NCBI GenBank assembly: GCA_940337035.1
Contig: CALNHX010000273.1
Span: forward strand, 186,001-250,000
Reading direction: 5' to 3'
DNA: 64,000 bases
Source: Agriotes lineatus
Taxonomy: Eukaryota > Arthropoda > Insecta > Coleoptera > Elateridae
Every line of letters begins with the position of its first letter. The first letter of the stretch is position 1. Positions 1 through 10,425 of this stretch are shown here, piece after piece. Made by a program: the position numbers and the translations under genes. The notes below the pieces were generated by a model. It saw only the letters and a program-made list of their open reading frames with translations. It had not been told where the DNA came from and did not search any database.

Positions 1-1
1 A

Positions 2-463
2 TCCAATATAATTGTTAAAAATGTGCACTATGAAGGTACGCCTGGTTTGTACGAATTACTATTTAAAAACGATCCTCAAATAACTCCAACGCTGACAGAT
101 AGAGCAAATTATAATGATATCATAAACAGAACAAATGCGGCGCATAGGAATTTTGATAAAAATGAACAGAAGGTAGGTTTCAATCACGCAAAATACAAGA
201 AATTTATTAAATCTGACCTGTCATCATCACCCTCGCCATCATCGATATCATTAAGGACTACAAAGCGTACTGGTAAAGGTATGCAGCAAATGTATATACA
301 AGTTAGCAATAAACCGTTGGATTATGTTTACTGGGATGATCCGAACGAGTTAGTTGATCGATTAAAGTTACTGTATGCCTCTCGAGCATCTGGCCATACA
401 AATCATAGAAATGAAATTGTTAGTATAATAGAAGAGTTAAAAGAGGCAGGAATAACTGAATAA
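2..463 (+). CDS. C-terminal part of a repeat-associated protein of unknown function (5' cut by window edge)
   Basis: The reading frame is open from the first bases of the window to a TAA at 461-463, so this is the 3' end of a longer ORF; a start at about 23 would be artificial. Visible blocks are YEGTPGLYELLF near the start and YVYWDDPNELVDRLKLLYAS near the end, followed by an EIVSIIEELKEAGI helix. From memory, this two-block pattern is found in multicopy arthropod proteins of unknown function that travel with mobile elements (I recall a DUF8207-like label). The middle is serine-rich (SSSPSPSSIS). No catalytic motif is visible and no function can be given. Nothing upstream is available to show which element it belongs to. 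Confidence 0.55.
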   Translation, partial: SNIIVKNVHYEGTPGLYELLFKNDPQITPTLTDRANYNDIINRTNAAHRNFDKNEQKVGFNHAKYKKFIKSDLSSSPSPSSISLRTTKRTGKGMQQMYIQVSNKPLDYVYWDDPNELVDRLKLLYASRASGHTNHRNEIVSIIEELKEAGITE

Positions 464-823
464 ATCCAGTTCGACAATGTCGGAAACAGCACGAGGAGAT
501 CGTGACACCCCAGACACCTCTACCACAATAATTGACTGGTGTATAATATATTTGTAATAATTTTATACATGTACATTAGACAAATACAATACAATTATAT
601 ATATTTATAGTTGTCGTTTTATTACACCGTCGTGCCCATAAAACCGTTACAGGAACATGTCAGGTTGACCAGTGGTCTATTTATTCATCGTTGCAAATTC
701 TCAAACACTGATAATGAAAGCCATTGATCCCTTGATGTTCTGTAGTAATAATTTTGAAAGCGCTAAATTAAGATCTGTTTCAGTATTAATTTCCAACTTC
801 CCTCTTCTTACTTCGTTAATAGT
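464..823. other. no gene; LTR-like stretch
   Basis: No convincing coding frame. The stretch from about 478 (TGTCGG) to about 650 (CGTTACA) starts TGT, ends ACA and holds a TATA-like TATAATATAT, as a short LTR might. I see no target duplication and no second copy, so this stays a weak idea. Confidence 0.25.
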
Positions 824-916
824 ATGTCTGTCTGCCTGCCTGCCTGCCTGTCTACCTGTCTAGCTGTCTACCTGTCTACCTGTCTACCTGTCTAGCTGTC
901 TAGTTGCTACCTGTCT
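824..916. repeat. CTGTCTAC / CTGC simple repeat
   Basis: A tetranucleotide-based run built from CTGC, CTGTCTAC and CTGTCTAG units. It ends at the left edge of the 344-bp direct repeat; a short related CTGT run also precedes the second copy at about 2800-2816. Confidence 0.9.
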
Positions 917-1260
917 AAGCAGTGTTTTCGAACCTATATTAAAACAATCGAATCTAAAATTTGGGTCTTACGTAAAAGAAAACAATATGCAATTAAATGG
1001 TACTGTTGCTAATAGCGGTATAGAAATATCTAAAATTTTTAACTCAGTTTATACTCCGAGCTGTAACCTGTAAATCTCTACAGCATAATAATATTTCTTT
1101 AGGAACTTTCTTATTGCTAAAGTGAGGGATGCTGTCCTTCTGTACATAAATCCAACCGCAAAAGCGAAATAAATAACTATCGACTCAATTTCGAGACTGT
1201 ATTTAATAAAGTACAGGAAAAAAACACTTAATATTTACATTCGGTGCTTACAAACAGTGT
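917..1260 (+). repeat. direct repeat, copy 1 of 2
   Basis: About 344 bp that recurs in the same orientation at 2817-3162 with scattered substitutions and 1-bp indels. Both copies are preceded by a CTGT-type simple repeat and both end TTCGGTGCTTACAAACA. They could be LTRs of a roughly 2.2-kb element, but no coding remnant is seen between them, so a local duplication is equally possible. Confidence 0.8.
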
Positions 1261-1330
1261 CTGTAAATTTTTTGTCAATTTGAAACAAATCTCTTAACTA
1301 TACATTTATTAGCAACGTTGCACATTCCCA

Positions 1331-1560
1331 GATTTCCCGCCAAAAACCTGATCATAATTTAAAATTTACCATCAAAATAATGCGCAGAATTTTAATTTCC
1401 CGCCAATACCTACGCAGAATTTGAATTTACCACCAAAACCTACGCAGAATTTGAATTTATCGCCAAACCTGCGCAGAATTTGAATTTCCCGCCAACACTG
1501 TGCAGAAACCCTCGCGCAGACCTGTGCAAAAATCCCGCGCAGACCTACGCAGAAACTCCA
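1331..1560. repeat. minisatellite with CGCAGAATTTGAATTT core
   Basis: Repeated units of roughly 30 bp share GCAGAATTTGAATTT followed by a CCGCCAA-like tail, degenerating at the right into GCGCAGACCT units. A minus-strand frame through it gives a repetitive peptide and is not a gene. Confidence 0.85.
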
Positions 1561-2816
1561 GACAACAATCACATCCGGTTTTTTAGCAACCTTACAGATT
1601 CCCAGACGCTCACATCTGCAGGTCTGGACAGGTATTTTCTATAGTCTGCAAATTCTGCGCCTCTTTCTAATTTTAGCTTTATTTACACAATTTCTAATGT
1701 GATCGTTTAGTTACAAAATCTTTTTAAACAAGTTTGAGATTTTCTCTTATACATCTGATTTTTAACCAATCTAGATAAGTTTTTATCCAGCAAAATGAAA
1801 CTGTCCCTCACCATTGGGTATTGTGTACAGTATCCTTATTAATTAGAGTATTTTTTACTAATATATTGCAGTGATCTAATAGCTTTTACTTGGCTTTACT
1901 TTATTTAATTCTTATTCTCTGGATTTTATCTTAAAATTTTTGATTTTAATCTTATCTTTTGCGCACAGTCCTTAGCATTGTAATAACTTTAGTTATTCAA
2001 CTCTAATCGACTATTAAAATCAGATTAAGACATAAACCATGAATACCGGATATAGGACAATTGTATTTATTAAGTAATTAATAACCGCCTGCATTATGCG
2101 TTTAACAACTTTGTTAATAATATTTGATAAATACTTAATTTTAGTTAATTCAATTTTAGATTAATATTACTGTCTGTTTATATATTCTACAGTCTTCTAT
2201 TCGTCAGATATCTCTGCTACAACTATGCTCGTTGCAACAAAAAACTGGACTATTTACGAATGATTTACAAATACCGTTGTAAGAAATCGAAATTCCAATA
2301 ATAAAACTAAACCACCACTCCTTTTAGGAACAATATTTTAAGCTGCTTTTTATTTTTGTAGTTATTGAATGCTTAATAAAAAATGTAGTTAAAACATATA
2401 GTGCTGTGGCGCCGGAGTTCGGAACTATACTACCATAACTTTCTTAAAGCCAAGGTGCTAACACACAAGAACAAAGAAGGTGTTTGTTTTTGCGAGATTG
2501 GTATGCGGAAGTTGCAGACGCTTCAAGATAACTGAAAAATGTCGGCTGGTTAAATATGATCCCTCACGGTTCTTTTATCGCTCTGTTTTGTATTATAAAA
2601 TTCTGCTGTTTAAGACTCCACCGTACTTATGTGTTTTAGCTTCCTACAATTTTTAGTGCTGGAATTATATCTGTGTATAAGATTGGCTAAAACTACATCA
2701 AACTTTTTACCTCCTAACTGAAGAGTATTTTTTACTAATATATATTGCTGTTCGATATTTAACAAGGCACGGTTTGGCAGCTGCATTACAAGTTTTCTGC
2801 TTGTCTGTCTGTCTGC
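1561..2816. other. no gene recognised
   Basis: AT-rich sequence without a coherent long frame. A short motif AGTATTTTTTACTAATATAT occurs at about 1847 and again at about 2723, so the region is itself partly duplicated. Confidence 0.6.
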
Positions 2817-3162
2817 AAGCAGTGCTTTCGAACCTATATTAAAACAATCGAATCTAAAATTTGGGTCTTACGTAAAAGAAAACAATATGCAATTAAATGG
2901 TACTGTTGCTAATAGCTGTATAGAAATATCCTAATTTTTTTAACTCAGTTTACACTCCGAACTATAACTTGTAAATCTCTACAGCATAATAATATTTCTT
3001 TAGGAACTTGCTTATTGATAAAGTGAGGGTTGCTGTCTTCTGTACATAAATCCAACAGCAAAAAGCGAAATAAATAACTATCGGCTCAATTTCGAGACTG
3101 TGTATTAAATAAAATACAGGAAAAAACACATAATATTTACATTCGGTGCTTACAAACAATGT
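2817..3162 (+). repeat. direct repeat, copy 2 of 2
   Basis: Second copy of the repeat at 917-1260, same orientation and nearly collinear. Sequence after it (3163-3600) contains shorter local echoes such as CAGATTTCTCAAACAATGGG at about 3543, also seen in variant form at about 3361. Confidence 0.8.
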
Positions 3163-3640
3163 TGAGGATTTCTCTCAATGTCTCTAAGACTCCAACACTT
3201 ATGTATTATGTTAAATACTATTTACGAACTGACTGTTAATAACTATCAAAATATGCGAGAGACTATCAGCTACCAGATTCCAGTCATTCGTGTGTCTCAC
3301 CCAGAGCCTCGAACAAGTTTTAATTTCCAAACAAAGGCTCCATTCAATTTAGTGGTTGTGCAGATTTTTCTCAAACAATGGGTTTCATTGTTCACTTTTT
3401 ACCAGTCTTGCACATTTCTCAAACATGTCTGGACAAGTTTGAAGCTCTAAACAATAACATCCGGCTTATCTGATAATGGAGGTCAGCAAAAATTTCTCCA
3501 GACAACAAAGACTTCATTGTCCAATAATTTTTTTTAGTTGTGCAGATTTCTCAAACAATGGGCGTCAATTGGTACACCCCGCATCTGCAAGTCTCAACAA
3601 GTTACGATGAGTCACATCCTGTTCAGCCTGGATAAGCGTA

Positions 3641-3925
3641 GAAATCTTGTAAAATTTCAAAATTAGACAGTTAGCCCCAAAATTCATCGTGGGAATCTTG
3701 TAAAAATTAGACTTTTAGCTTCAAAATTCATCGTGGGAATCTTGTAAAATTTCAAAATTACACTTTTAGCCCCAAAAATTTATCGTGGGAACCGGACCAC
3801 TGTTTGGCCCGTGACCTTGACCCCGGCTAGACCCGTGACCCCCGGCTAGACCTAGCCAAGTTTCAAACCAGAGGCCAATGATCTCGCCACGTGACACTTA
3901 GCCAAGTTTCAAACCAATCGAAGTG
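3641..3925. repeat. two short tandem arrays
   Basis: At 3641-3790 a unit of about 60 bp (AATCTTGTAAAA... AATTCATCGTGGG) occurs about 2.5 times. Immediately after it CCCGTGACC/CCCGGCTAGACC and AGCCAAGTTTCAAACCA are each repeated. No coding frame. Confidence 0.75.
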
Positions 3926-5204
3926 TCCCAGAACGCCCTTAAGTACACTACTACTTTCTGGTGAAATAATTATCCGGCGAAACGATTTCGGCGAGTTGAA
4001 ATCCAGCGAATGGGCAGGCCACGGTTAATTTGACACAAGTTAAATTTTTGTTATCTCAACCAGTTGTCTGTAGGGGTAGATATCCGTTTAACTCCGACAT
4101 ATTTTAAATATTTTTCAATATTGTTTTTGTTATTCATCATTCAGAGATACTATGTTTTTAGTTTTGTAGGTTTAGGCTTAAAACTACGTATAAAATGTTT
4201 TATTACACGTTTTCTAATGAAATGTTCATAAAATGTTACCAGTTTCTAAATAAAATAATTTAAAATGAAGCGCCCCCCGTTTTAATGGCATACCATCCCC
4301 CGCCCACCTTTTCTTTTACTTGTGTGCTGTTCCATAAAGTACGAAGGACAATCCTATATGAAACAGAAAGGGTTTTTTCTGCGTTTTCTATTAAATAATT
4401 GCATCGTTCCATTTATCACCCACCCGTGGGTTATATGGAATGCCACAAAAATTTTAAAAAGTGGTATTTTGAAAAAAAAAAGAAAAACAATCAATATGTT
4501 AACTGCTATTCTCCTATAAAACAAAAATAGTAATTTGTACAATTTGTTTTGAAAGTCATACTTTGTTAAAAGATGTATCCCAAAATTAATTGGAACTTAA
4601 CACCTTTTATGTTTTGTTGTAAAACCAGTTTAGGTTTATTCGACAGGAGTTTGAGATTTTGTTGTTAAGAGATAGGGGAGAGTAGCTAGGCCTGACTACC
4701 CTGTTATGAACAATTTTTAGCCTGTGTTCAACCCCATCAATGAATATACACATTCGTAGTTAAAGGTATATTGAATTCTAGTACATATCACATAGCTTTT
4801 ATACAATAAATGTATGCCATATTTGCCTCCTACTATAAATAATTACAATCATATGTGCGTAATATTAAACGCTAAGTTTGTTATCTTCGACGTACTAGTT
4901 ACAAAATTGCTGCGCTGTGCTTTTGACATGCGGTAATACACAATTAAAAACTGCAACGTCTGTTTTGAAATATAAGGAACTGGCGTTTGTTGCGTGTGTA
5001 GTTTACACTTAGTTGGTATCGCGGCACAGAAACCTGACCCATATTTCAACTGGCGCAACTTATGCAGTTCTTTTGTAGGTTAAATGCGTGCACTTCCGTT
5101 TTCACTCTATTCCACTTTATTCCCTAAATTCATGTTCAAAAATAGTTTGAACATACTTTTTTTCATGAAATTGTAGTTTGATTAAGGAGGGCGAATCAAG
5201 TAAA
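3926..5204. other. no gene recognised
   Basis: AT-rich, only short random frames, no inverted or direct repeats that I could pair within the window. Confidence 0.5.
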
Positions 5205-5436
5205 TGTAGAAAAAAGGGACTTTCAAATCGTGTTGTACACGTAGTTTTTTGCATAGTGATATTATGTAATTCAAAATGTAGTCGAAAAGGACTTCAGAAT
5301 TTACAACTGTCAAATTAACATTTCAATAAAATAGTTAAAAAAAGTGTACTTTTTAACGATTTTGCGTTAAAAAAGTGATACTTTCTTCACGATTTTCCGT
5401 TTAAAAAAGACGACTTTCGTGATCACTATGCAAAAG
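5205..5436 (-). repeat. MITE-like repeat, copy A
   Basis: Ends TTTTTTGCATAGTGAT (from 5245) and ATCACTATGCAAAA (to about 5435) are inverted copies of each other. The whole segment matches 52985-53215 in reverse orientation. The match runs about 40 bp past the inverted end on the low-coordinate side (from about 5205), so the true element border may lie outside the visible inverted repeat. Confidence 0.75.
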
Positions 5437-6759
5437 TACTATTGAAATTTGACGGAAATAAGCCAAATTCAGTTTCAGTAACGCAATGGTGAATTTTTAC
5501 TTGATTTACAAAATATCCTGCCACATTTACATTATTTAAACTGTCAGTTTACCATGTCCAAGTCTTATCCAGAAACATTTGGAATGGATTATAAAAGGTG
5601 TGTCCTAGTGAAGTTTCAGAACGCACACCTTCCAGGTCGTTTTCCTAGCGATGGTTCGGAACGCACTTGTTTAGTTCGTTCTCGCGGCACGTTGGTGCTG
5701 GCATCGCGCGTCAAAACGATGGCCTGTAGACCTGTAATTAGTTATTGTTTTGTGGTAATTGTTATGTATTGTTTTGTGGTGTGTAGTGTGTACCTTGTTT
5801 AAGTTTTACATCCTACATCCATATATATTGAATATTCCTACACCCAAGCAGCGAGTCGTAGGTATTCTTCTGTGAGGCAGTCGTTGAACTATTTAAGTTT
5901 AAGTTATTTATCTGAGTGCCGGTGCAAGTATGGAACAAATATTCGGTGTGACTGTTGCCTGTACCGACTATACAAATTGTGGTTTTTAACCTCAGGTAAT
6001 TAATTTTTAAAACGGGCCGCAGTGTACACAAGTGTTTTCAACTGTGTAATGCGCGAGTGACCCCTAGGGTTAGTAATAATTCATTGCTTGTTACAATTAA
6101 CGTTTAAGTATAGAACGTTAGGTGATTTTAGCTACCGCGTTAATTACAGTCGGACTGTTTGAACTACAGGCAATCTACAAACAAAAACAAGATTCTATGT
6201 CCCAAAATAAGATATAGATGTCGAGAGATACTGTACAGACCACAAAGCAACCACGTACAGACTTCCAAAACCACTTTCTTGCTGTTTTTAAATTTGTCAA
6301 AAACTAGAATGGATATTAGAAATCGGCCAGTGGAAACATCACAATTTATTATAAAGCAATTAATTTGTCTTTAAGAACAATTACACAATTCGATCATGAA
6401 ATAGTAAAGGATAATAAAATAGTAGTTTACGTAAAAGTCCGGAAAGAGCATATTTACAGGATGCGCAGGCACATTTCAGGCCGATGCTGAAGACGAGGCC
6501 TGAAAGCCTACAGGTTCTGTAAAGGGCATTCCTGGATGAGTTACTTATATTTTATAGGCACCTGTGTCTTCTTAATTTTGTTTAAGTAAATATTGAAACA
6601 TTACAATAACAAACAAGCATTATACAGAGAGATCAAAAATAAACTCGCTCTTGCAAGGCATTGAAAACAATAAAACTTGCTTGATTATTTGTTGACATCG
6701 AACTAATTTTTTTTAAGTTTAGTAACTATTTATGATACAAGTTGCTAAATTGAAGAGTT
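5437..6759. other. no gene recognised
   Basis: The frame at 5554-5802 has no recognisable domain and an odd tail, and I do not support it. The stretch from about 5720 to about 6040 has some LTR-like character but no partner copy or target duplication. Confidence 0.45.
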
Positions 6760-7071
6760 TTAAGGCACGTTTTCACTGGTTGATTGGAGTCGAATGATCA
6801 TTGAATCGAAAGCAAATTGAATGTGTAAACCAATTTTTGACTTGGTCGTTCAGTGGAGTTTTCGATTCAATCAAAGTAGAAACACACTCTACTACGAAAG
6901 TACGTCGAATGACCATAATTGAACGTGTAAACAACTTGGATCAAGTTTTTTACAAGTTATAGCGGCAAGAATCAACTAGTCCATGTAGATGCCACGTAGT
7001 GCTGTGTGATGAAAAACACGTGTTGATTTCTTTCATTTAATAGAATTTTATTAACGGAAAAGGCATTTAAC

Positions 7072-7125
7072 ATGGCTTAAAAATGGACAGATGCTGATAT
7101 GAATAAATTCTTAGAAGTTCTCTGA
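7072..7125 (+). pseudogene. start of a SANT/Myb-like protein of a Harbinger element
   Basis: ATG at 7072 followed by a stop at codon 3 and then KWTDADMNKFLEVL before another stop. The W-spaced KWTDADMNKFLEVL segment is like the first helix of the SANT/Myb-type DNA-binding protein that accompanies Harbinger transposases. Only this stub remains, and the foldback repeat at 7149-7392 follows it closely. Confidence 0.45.
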
Positions 7126-7148
7126 ATGTCATTTTTTGGCAGTGGTGT

Positions 7149-7392
7149 ATTATGATATGTTTTATCGGACATTTTCCACTGTCTAGGGTGTATATCACAC
7201 GACGTTTCGGGAGTTTTGATCGACTCCCGTCTGCAGGTGTTCTTAGTTAGTCCTGAGGACTGATATTGTACGAGTGTACGTCCTTCTCAGGACTAACTAG
7301 GAAGATCTGAAGATGGGAGTAGATTAAAACTCCCGAAATGTCGTGTGATATACACCCTAGACACTGGAAAAAGTCCAATAAAACATATTATA
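7149..7392. repeat. foldback (inverted-repeat) MITE nested in the Harbinger remnant
   Basis: Two arms of about 110 bp are reverse complements, e.g. GGGTGTATATCACACGACGT on the left and the matching ACGTCGTGTGATATACACCC-like block (one mismatch) on the right. The loop is short, near 7260-7285. ATAAATTCTTAGAA occurs on both sides (about 7103 and 7390), as if duplicated by the insertion. Confidence 0.75.
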
Positions 7393-7446
7393 AATTCTTA
7401 GAAATCGTCCATTCTCAGATGATTTCTATAGTTCTCTGAATCTTCT

Positions 7447-7582
7447 AGAACTATAACTCTTTCAGAAACTAATTTGATGCACCAAGGGCATCTCTTCTCA
7501 AAATCCACTTTCTCAATTTTTCCTCTCGGACTGCACAACATACTATTTGCACTCCCACTTTTATTATTTCACTTGGTGCCAT
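7447..7582 (-). pseudogene. N-terminal remnant of a Harbinger-like transposase
   Basis: Reading leftwards from an ATG at 7582-7580 gives MAPSEIIKVG, then a CCAVREEKLRKWILRRDAL stretch and a stop. The RRKW/RRDALGAS-type basic segment resembles the start of Harbinger transposases, before the HTH and DDE parts. Nothing of the DDE core follows, so this is a deletion remnant. It faces the SANT/Myb stub at 7072. Confidence 0.45.
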
Positions 7583-7699
7583 TTTAAATTTTAACTATCG
7601 CTTCAATGCAATTGCCTGGTATAAACCTTTCTTCATGTTCAACCTAGTTGAACGACCCAAGCCGTTCGACTCCAATCGACCCGTGAAAACGCGCCTTAA

Positions 7700-8144
7700 G
7701 GCACGCGATGTGGTTTGTCAAATGAGACCGAAGGTCAGTAACATTCTAGCTAAAATACAGCAGAAATTTGTAGTTTGCTTTATTATTGGTCTTCATTTGT
7801 ACAATATCGTTTTGATTTTTTTTATACTATTATGCATGGCCACTTCAATCACAAATATGTTTAAGGGCTAGTATAATAAATAGTTATCATAGTCTGATTA
7901 AATCTGCAAACCCCTGTAAAGGGTAAATTCTTCGCGGATCTTTAACGTTGAATTTCTCCAGTCTAATCCAACACATTTTCTTGCTACATCTTTTGGTTAC
8001 TTTATCGGGAACCAATTCCTATCTATAGTAACAGTTACATTGACATAATTCATTGAAGTATGAGGCAATGCTTTAAGCATTTCAGATGTTGTGTAGGTAG
8101 TTATTTTTTATCCTTTATTTCGTTTTCTGCAGAGTACTTGTGAC
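7700..8144. other. no gene recognised
   Basis: AT-rich sequence with only short frames and no repeat that I could pair. Confidence 0.4.
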
Positions 8145-8245
8145 TAGTGATGTAAATTACCCGGGTATTTATTTTTAGGAGTAAATACCTGGGGTATTTA
8201 CCTGGGTAAATATCCAAAATTGGTATTTAAACGGGTGTTTATAGC
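8145..8245 (+). repeat. unpaired hAT-like terminus
   Basis: TAGTGATGTAAATTACCCGG is followed by inverted copies of CCGGGTATTTA / TAAATACC, a layout typical of hAT ends. I could not pair it with a convincing second end; a faint resemblance near 17395-17420 is too weak to use. Confidence 0.4.
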
Positions 8246-9144
8246 CTCATTTACAAATATTATAAAGCTAATCTAACTAGTATAATTGATTGGTAAGTGA
8301 AGGTGCACAATTCAAATTTTATAAAAATGTAGAATAAAAAAAATAGCTAGACTGAGAACAGTTCCTGCCCAACATACCGATTGGGCCATAATTATACAGG
8401 TTGCCTAAAATTACACGGAACATGGCAATACCATGAGTTGGAAAAAGTTCAAATACTATTTGCCATACATAAGAGTAACCGAAATAGAAAATGCAATAAT
8501 TACTTTGGTAGCTAGACAACAAGTAGCTATTGCACCTACTACTGCTTTTAGCAATTCAAAACATAAGTGCCTTTTTTATGCGAAAAAGTCTAAGCTTTTT
8601 GAATATCTAACTAGAATTGACAAAAATTTCGATTGTAAAAACTTATCTCCCAACCCTTGGATAAACTATCCTTGTCTGAGGTACGGTGCGGAGGTATGGC
8701 CCCAGTGTAAGTCTCGTAGAATAGTTCCAGGGTATTTCCTGCCTGGCATAAAAGGCATCCTAAAAGGACAGCACACACACTAACAAAAACATCCAGTATA
8801 TGCACTTCCAGAACATGTAGATGAGGGGAGAAGGCAAGCCGGTATCTATTTTTCCAAGGTGTATCAAGACAGGGCCTCAGCTAGGTTGATTTGGCAGTGG
8901 TAGTTGGCTTAGAAATAGGGTATGGCACACTCAGGCCCGTGGCTAATAAAAATCGTAGGGTATGTAGTAGTGCCAGGTGGTGCCTGGAATAGGGCCTTTC
9001 TGTACATCTTGGGGGGCTTTGTCAGTTCTGTCATGATACTTGACAGGAACTGGTACACGGAGATTTTCAATGCAAAACAATCACATACGCTTATACAGAA
9101 TAAGCGCAAACAGAATCGTAATACATTCCAACTCTTTTTTCTAG
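8246..9144. other. no supported gene; becomes GC-richer rightwards
   Basis: The part from about 8684 has a base composition like the following ORF and may be its 5' untranslated or upstream region. No domain is seen in the short frames at 8433-8783 and 8922-9203. Confidence 0.4.
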
Positions 9145-10425
9145 ATGAAAACAGAAAAAATGGAGTTGGAACTAAACATGCCGAACAACCAGGTTCACTC
9201 TAGCTCCATAAAGGAGAATTTTCTATCTCTACGGGAGGAAAACTTCAAAGTTAATTTGGAAAGGGAAGATCAATTTCTAAAGTCATCAAGCAGCAAATCC
9301 GAAGGGGAAGCCAAGGTTACCCCCATGGACAAAGCTGCTAGAGAGGCACGTCGCAAAGAGAGGCAAAAAATTTATAAAAAGAAAGTGAGAACACGTAAAA
9401 GGCGAGAAGAGAGGGAAAAATTGAAAGAATTGCGGAAGGCCCAGTGTCAACCAGCCCAGGCGAACCAAGCAGGAGACTCTTCTCAAGACGCAGCCAAGAA
9501 GGATGCAAAGGAAGCAAGTCCAGACGATTCTCCTGAGAGTAGCCAGGGCCAGCAACCTGGAGATCCATGTAAGTTGCAAAAAAAGTCGTCAGGAATGTTA
9601 ACGGGTCCAGCCAATGGCAAGCCCACAGAACTCAGCACGCACTCCGTGGTTCCGGTCAGGGTAACAGAAGGCCAACCAGGTCCTTCTGGTACCAAGAGAC
9701 GCAGAAGTAATGATAGCTCCCCAGAGATGATGACAAAAAAAGCGAAGAGTATACCGAAGCAGGCAGGGAAAGGCAAGGTCTTTCATCAATTGAGGAAAAC
9801 CACAGCTACGACCCAGTGTGCAACAGAGCCAAAGAGACCTAATAGGGAAAACCAAGTAGTTGTTAGGTCTAACCGACCAGATGGCCAGGTTCGACCAGAG
9901 GAAGCTGAGGCAATAAGATCTAACATGGTGACGGAGATGTTCAAAACCATGGCGGGCCCTGAGGGAGGTCCCCAAGGGCCAGAACTTCGGTTCAAGAATT
10001 CAGGATTGGTGGCACCGGGCTGGTTCTTAGTTACTGCCCAGGACGAGACTTCGATGAGATGGCTTCTGGAAAGCTGGACGCCTCTCAGAGTCGACGGAGC
10101 CATCTTTACTCCAACAAGAGCATCTGAGGCGCCATGGCCAGAGAAAGTGGGATTCTGGCTGAGAAGTCAAGAAGTTGACTTAGAAAAGCTGAAGCAAATG
10201 CTTTCGATGCAGAATCGCTCGCTGAGGTTGGAACAGTGGAAGCACATCCAGACTACAGGAGCACCAGGAAGGTGGTTCTTGACTTTCATGGTCAACAGCG
10301 ATATCGTTAGGTTGTTGGAGGAGGCTGGGTGGCAGCTTTACTACCAGTTGATTACCTTACCTGTGCGTAGGATGCCAACATGGAGTGGGGCAGTTTGCCA
10401 GGACTCCCCTGAGGCCAGCCGGTAA
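9145..10425 (+). CDS. LINE ORF1-like protein with a DUF4780-type C-terminal region
   Basis: An uninterrupted 426-codon frame that is clearly richer in G+C than its surroundings. Residues about 55-95 are strongly basic (ARRKERQKIYKKKVRTRKRR), residues 95-260 are low-complexity with Q, S, P and K, and residues about 265-410 form a compact region with GWFLVTAQDETSMRWLLESW, LRLEQWKHIQ and RWFLTFMVNSDIVRLL. That W-rich pattern is what I recall of DUF4780, an arthropod domain found in ORF1 proteins of retrotransposons. A nucleic-acid binding role would fit but is inferred. No reverse transcriptase follows within 2 kb, so this may be an ORF1 copied without ORF2, a truncated element, or a tamed gene. 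The first ATG in frame is used; a second candidate is at codon 6. Confidence 0.6.
   Translation: MKTEKMELELNMPNNQVHSSSIKENFLSLREENFKVNLEREDQFLKSSSSKSEGEAKVTPMDKAAREARRKERQKIYKKKVRTRKRREEREKLKELRKAQCQPAQANQAGDSSQDAAKKDAKEASPDDSPESSQGQQPGDPCKLQKKSSGMLTGPANGKPTELSTHSVVPVRVTEGQPGPSGTKRRRSNDSSPEMMTKKAKSIPKQAGKGKVFHQLRKTTATTQCATEPKRPNRENQVVVRSNRPDGQVRPEEAEAIRSNMVTEMFKTMAGPEGGPQGPELRFKNSGLVAPGWFLVTAQDETSMRWLLESWTPLRVDGAIFTPTRASEAPWPEKVGFWLRSQEVDLEKLKQMLSMQNRSLRLEQWKHIQTTGAPGRWFLTFMVNSDIVRLLEEAGWQLYYQLITLPVRRMPTWSGAVCQDSPEASR

Larger units (their letters stand above)
6764..7695. mobile_element. internally deleted PIF/Harbinger-like element
   Basis: The ends are inverted repeats of about 30 bp: left GGCACGTTTTCACTGG, right (reverse complement) GGCGCGTTTTCACGGG, both followed by a GATTGGAGTCGAA block. 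Both borders are flanked by TTAA (6760-6763 and 7696-7699). Inside are the starts of two genes facing each other, a SANT/Myb-like peptide on plus and a Harbinger-like transposase N-terminus on minus, which is the two-gene plan of PIF/Harbinger. Classical Harbinger elements duplicate a 3-bp TWA target, so the TTAA flank is either chance at a palindromic site or a real departure. Confidence 0.7.

Noticed and set aside
478..650. Short LTR with TGT...ACA ends
   Set aside because: No second copy, no target duplication and no internal element in view; kept only as a remark.
824..916. Regularly spaced repeat that could suggest an array
   Set aside because: It is a plain CTGT/CTGC simple repeat without spacers; not a CRISPR, and the genome is eukaryotic.
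1372..1572. Minus-strand frame with repeated FCVGFGGKFKF-like peptide
   Set aside because: It is a translation of the minisatellite at 1331-1560 and has no protein character.
5554..5802. 82-codon frame on plus
   Set aside because: No domain, no splice context, and a Y/V/C-rich tail typical of a chance frame.
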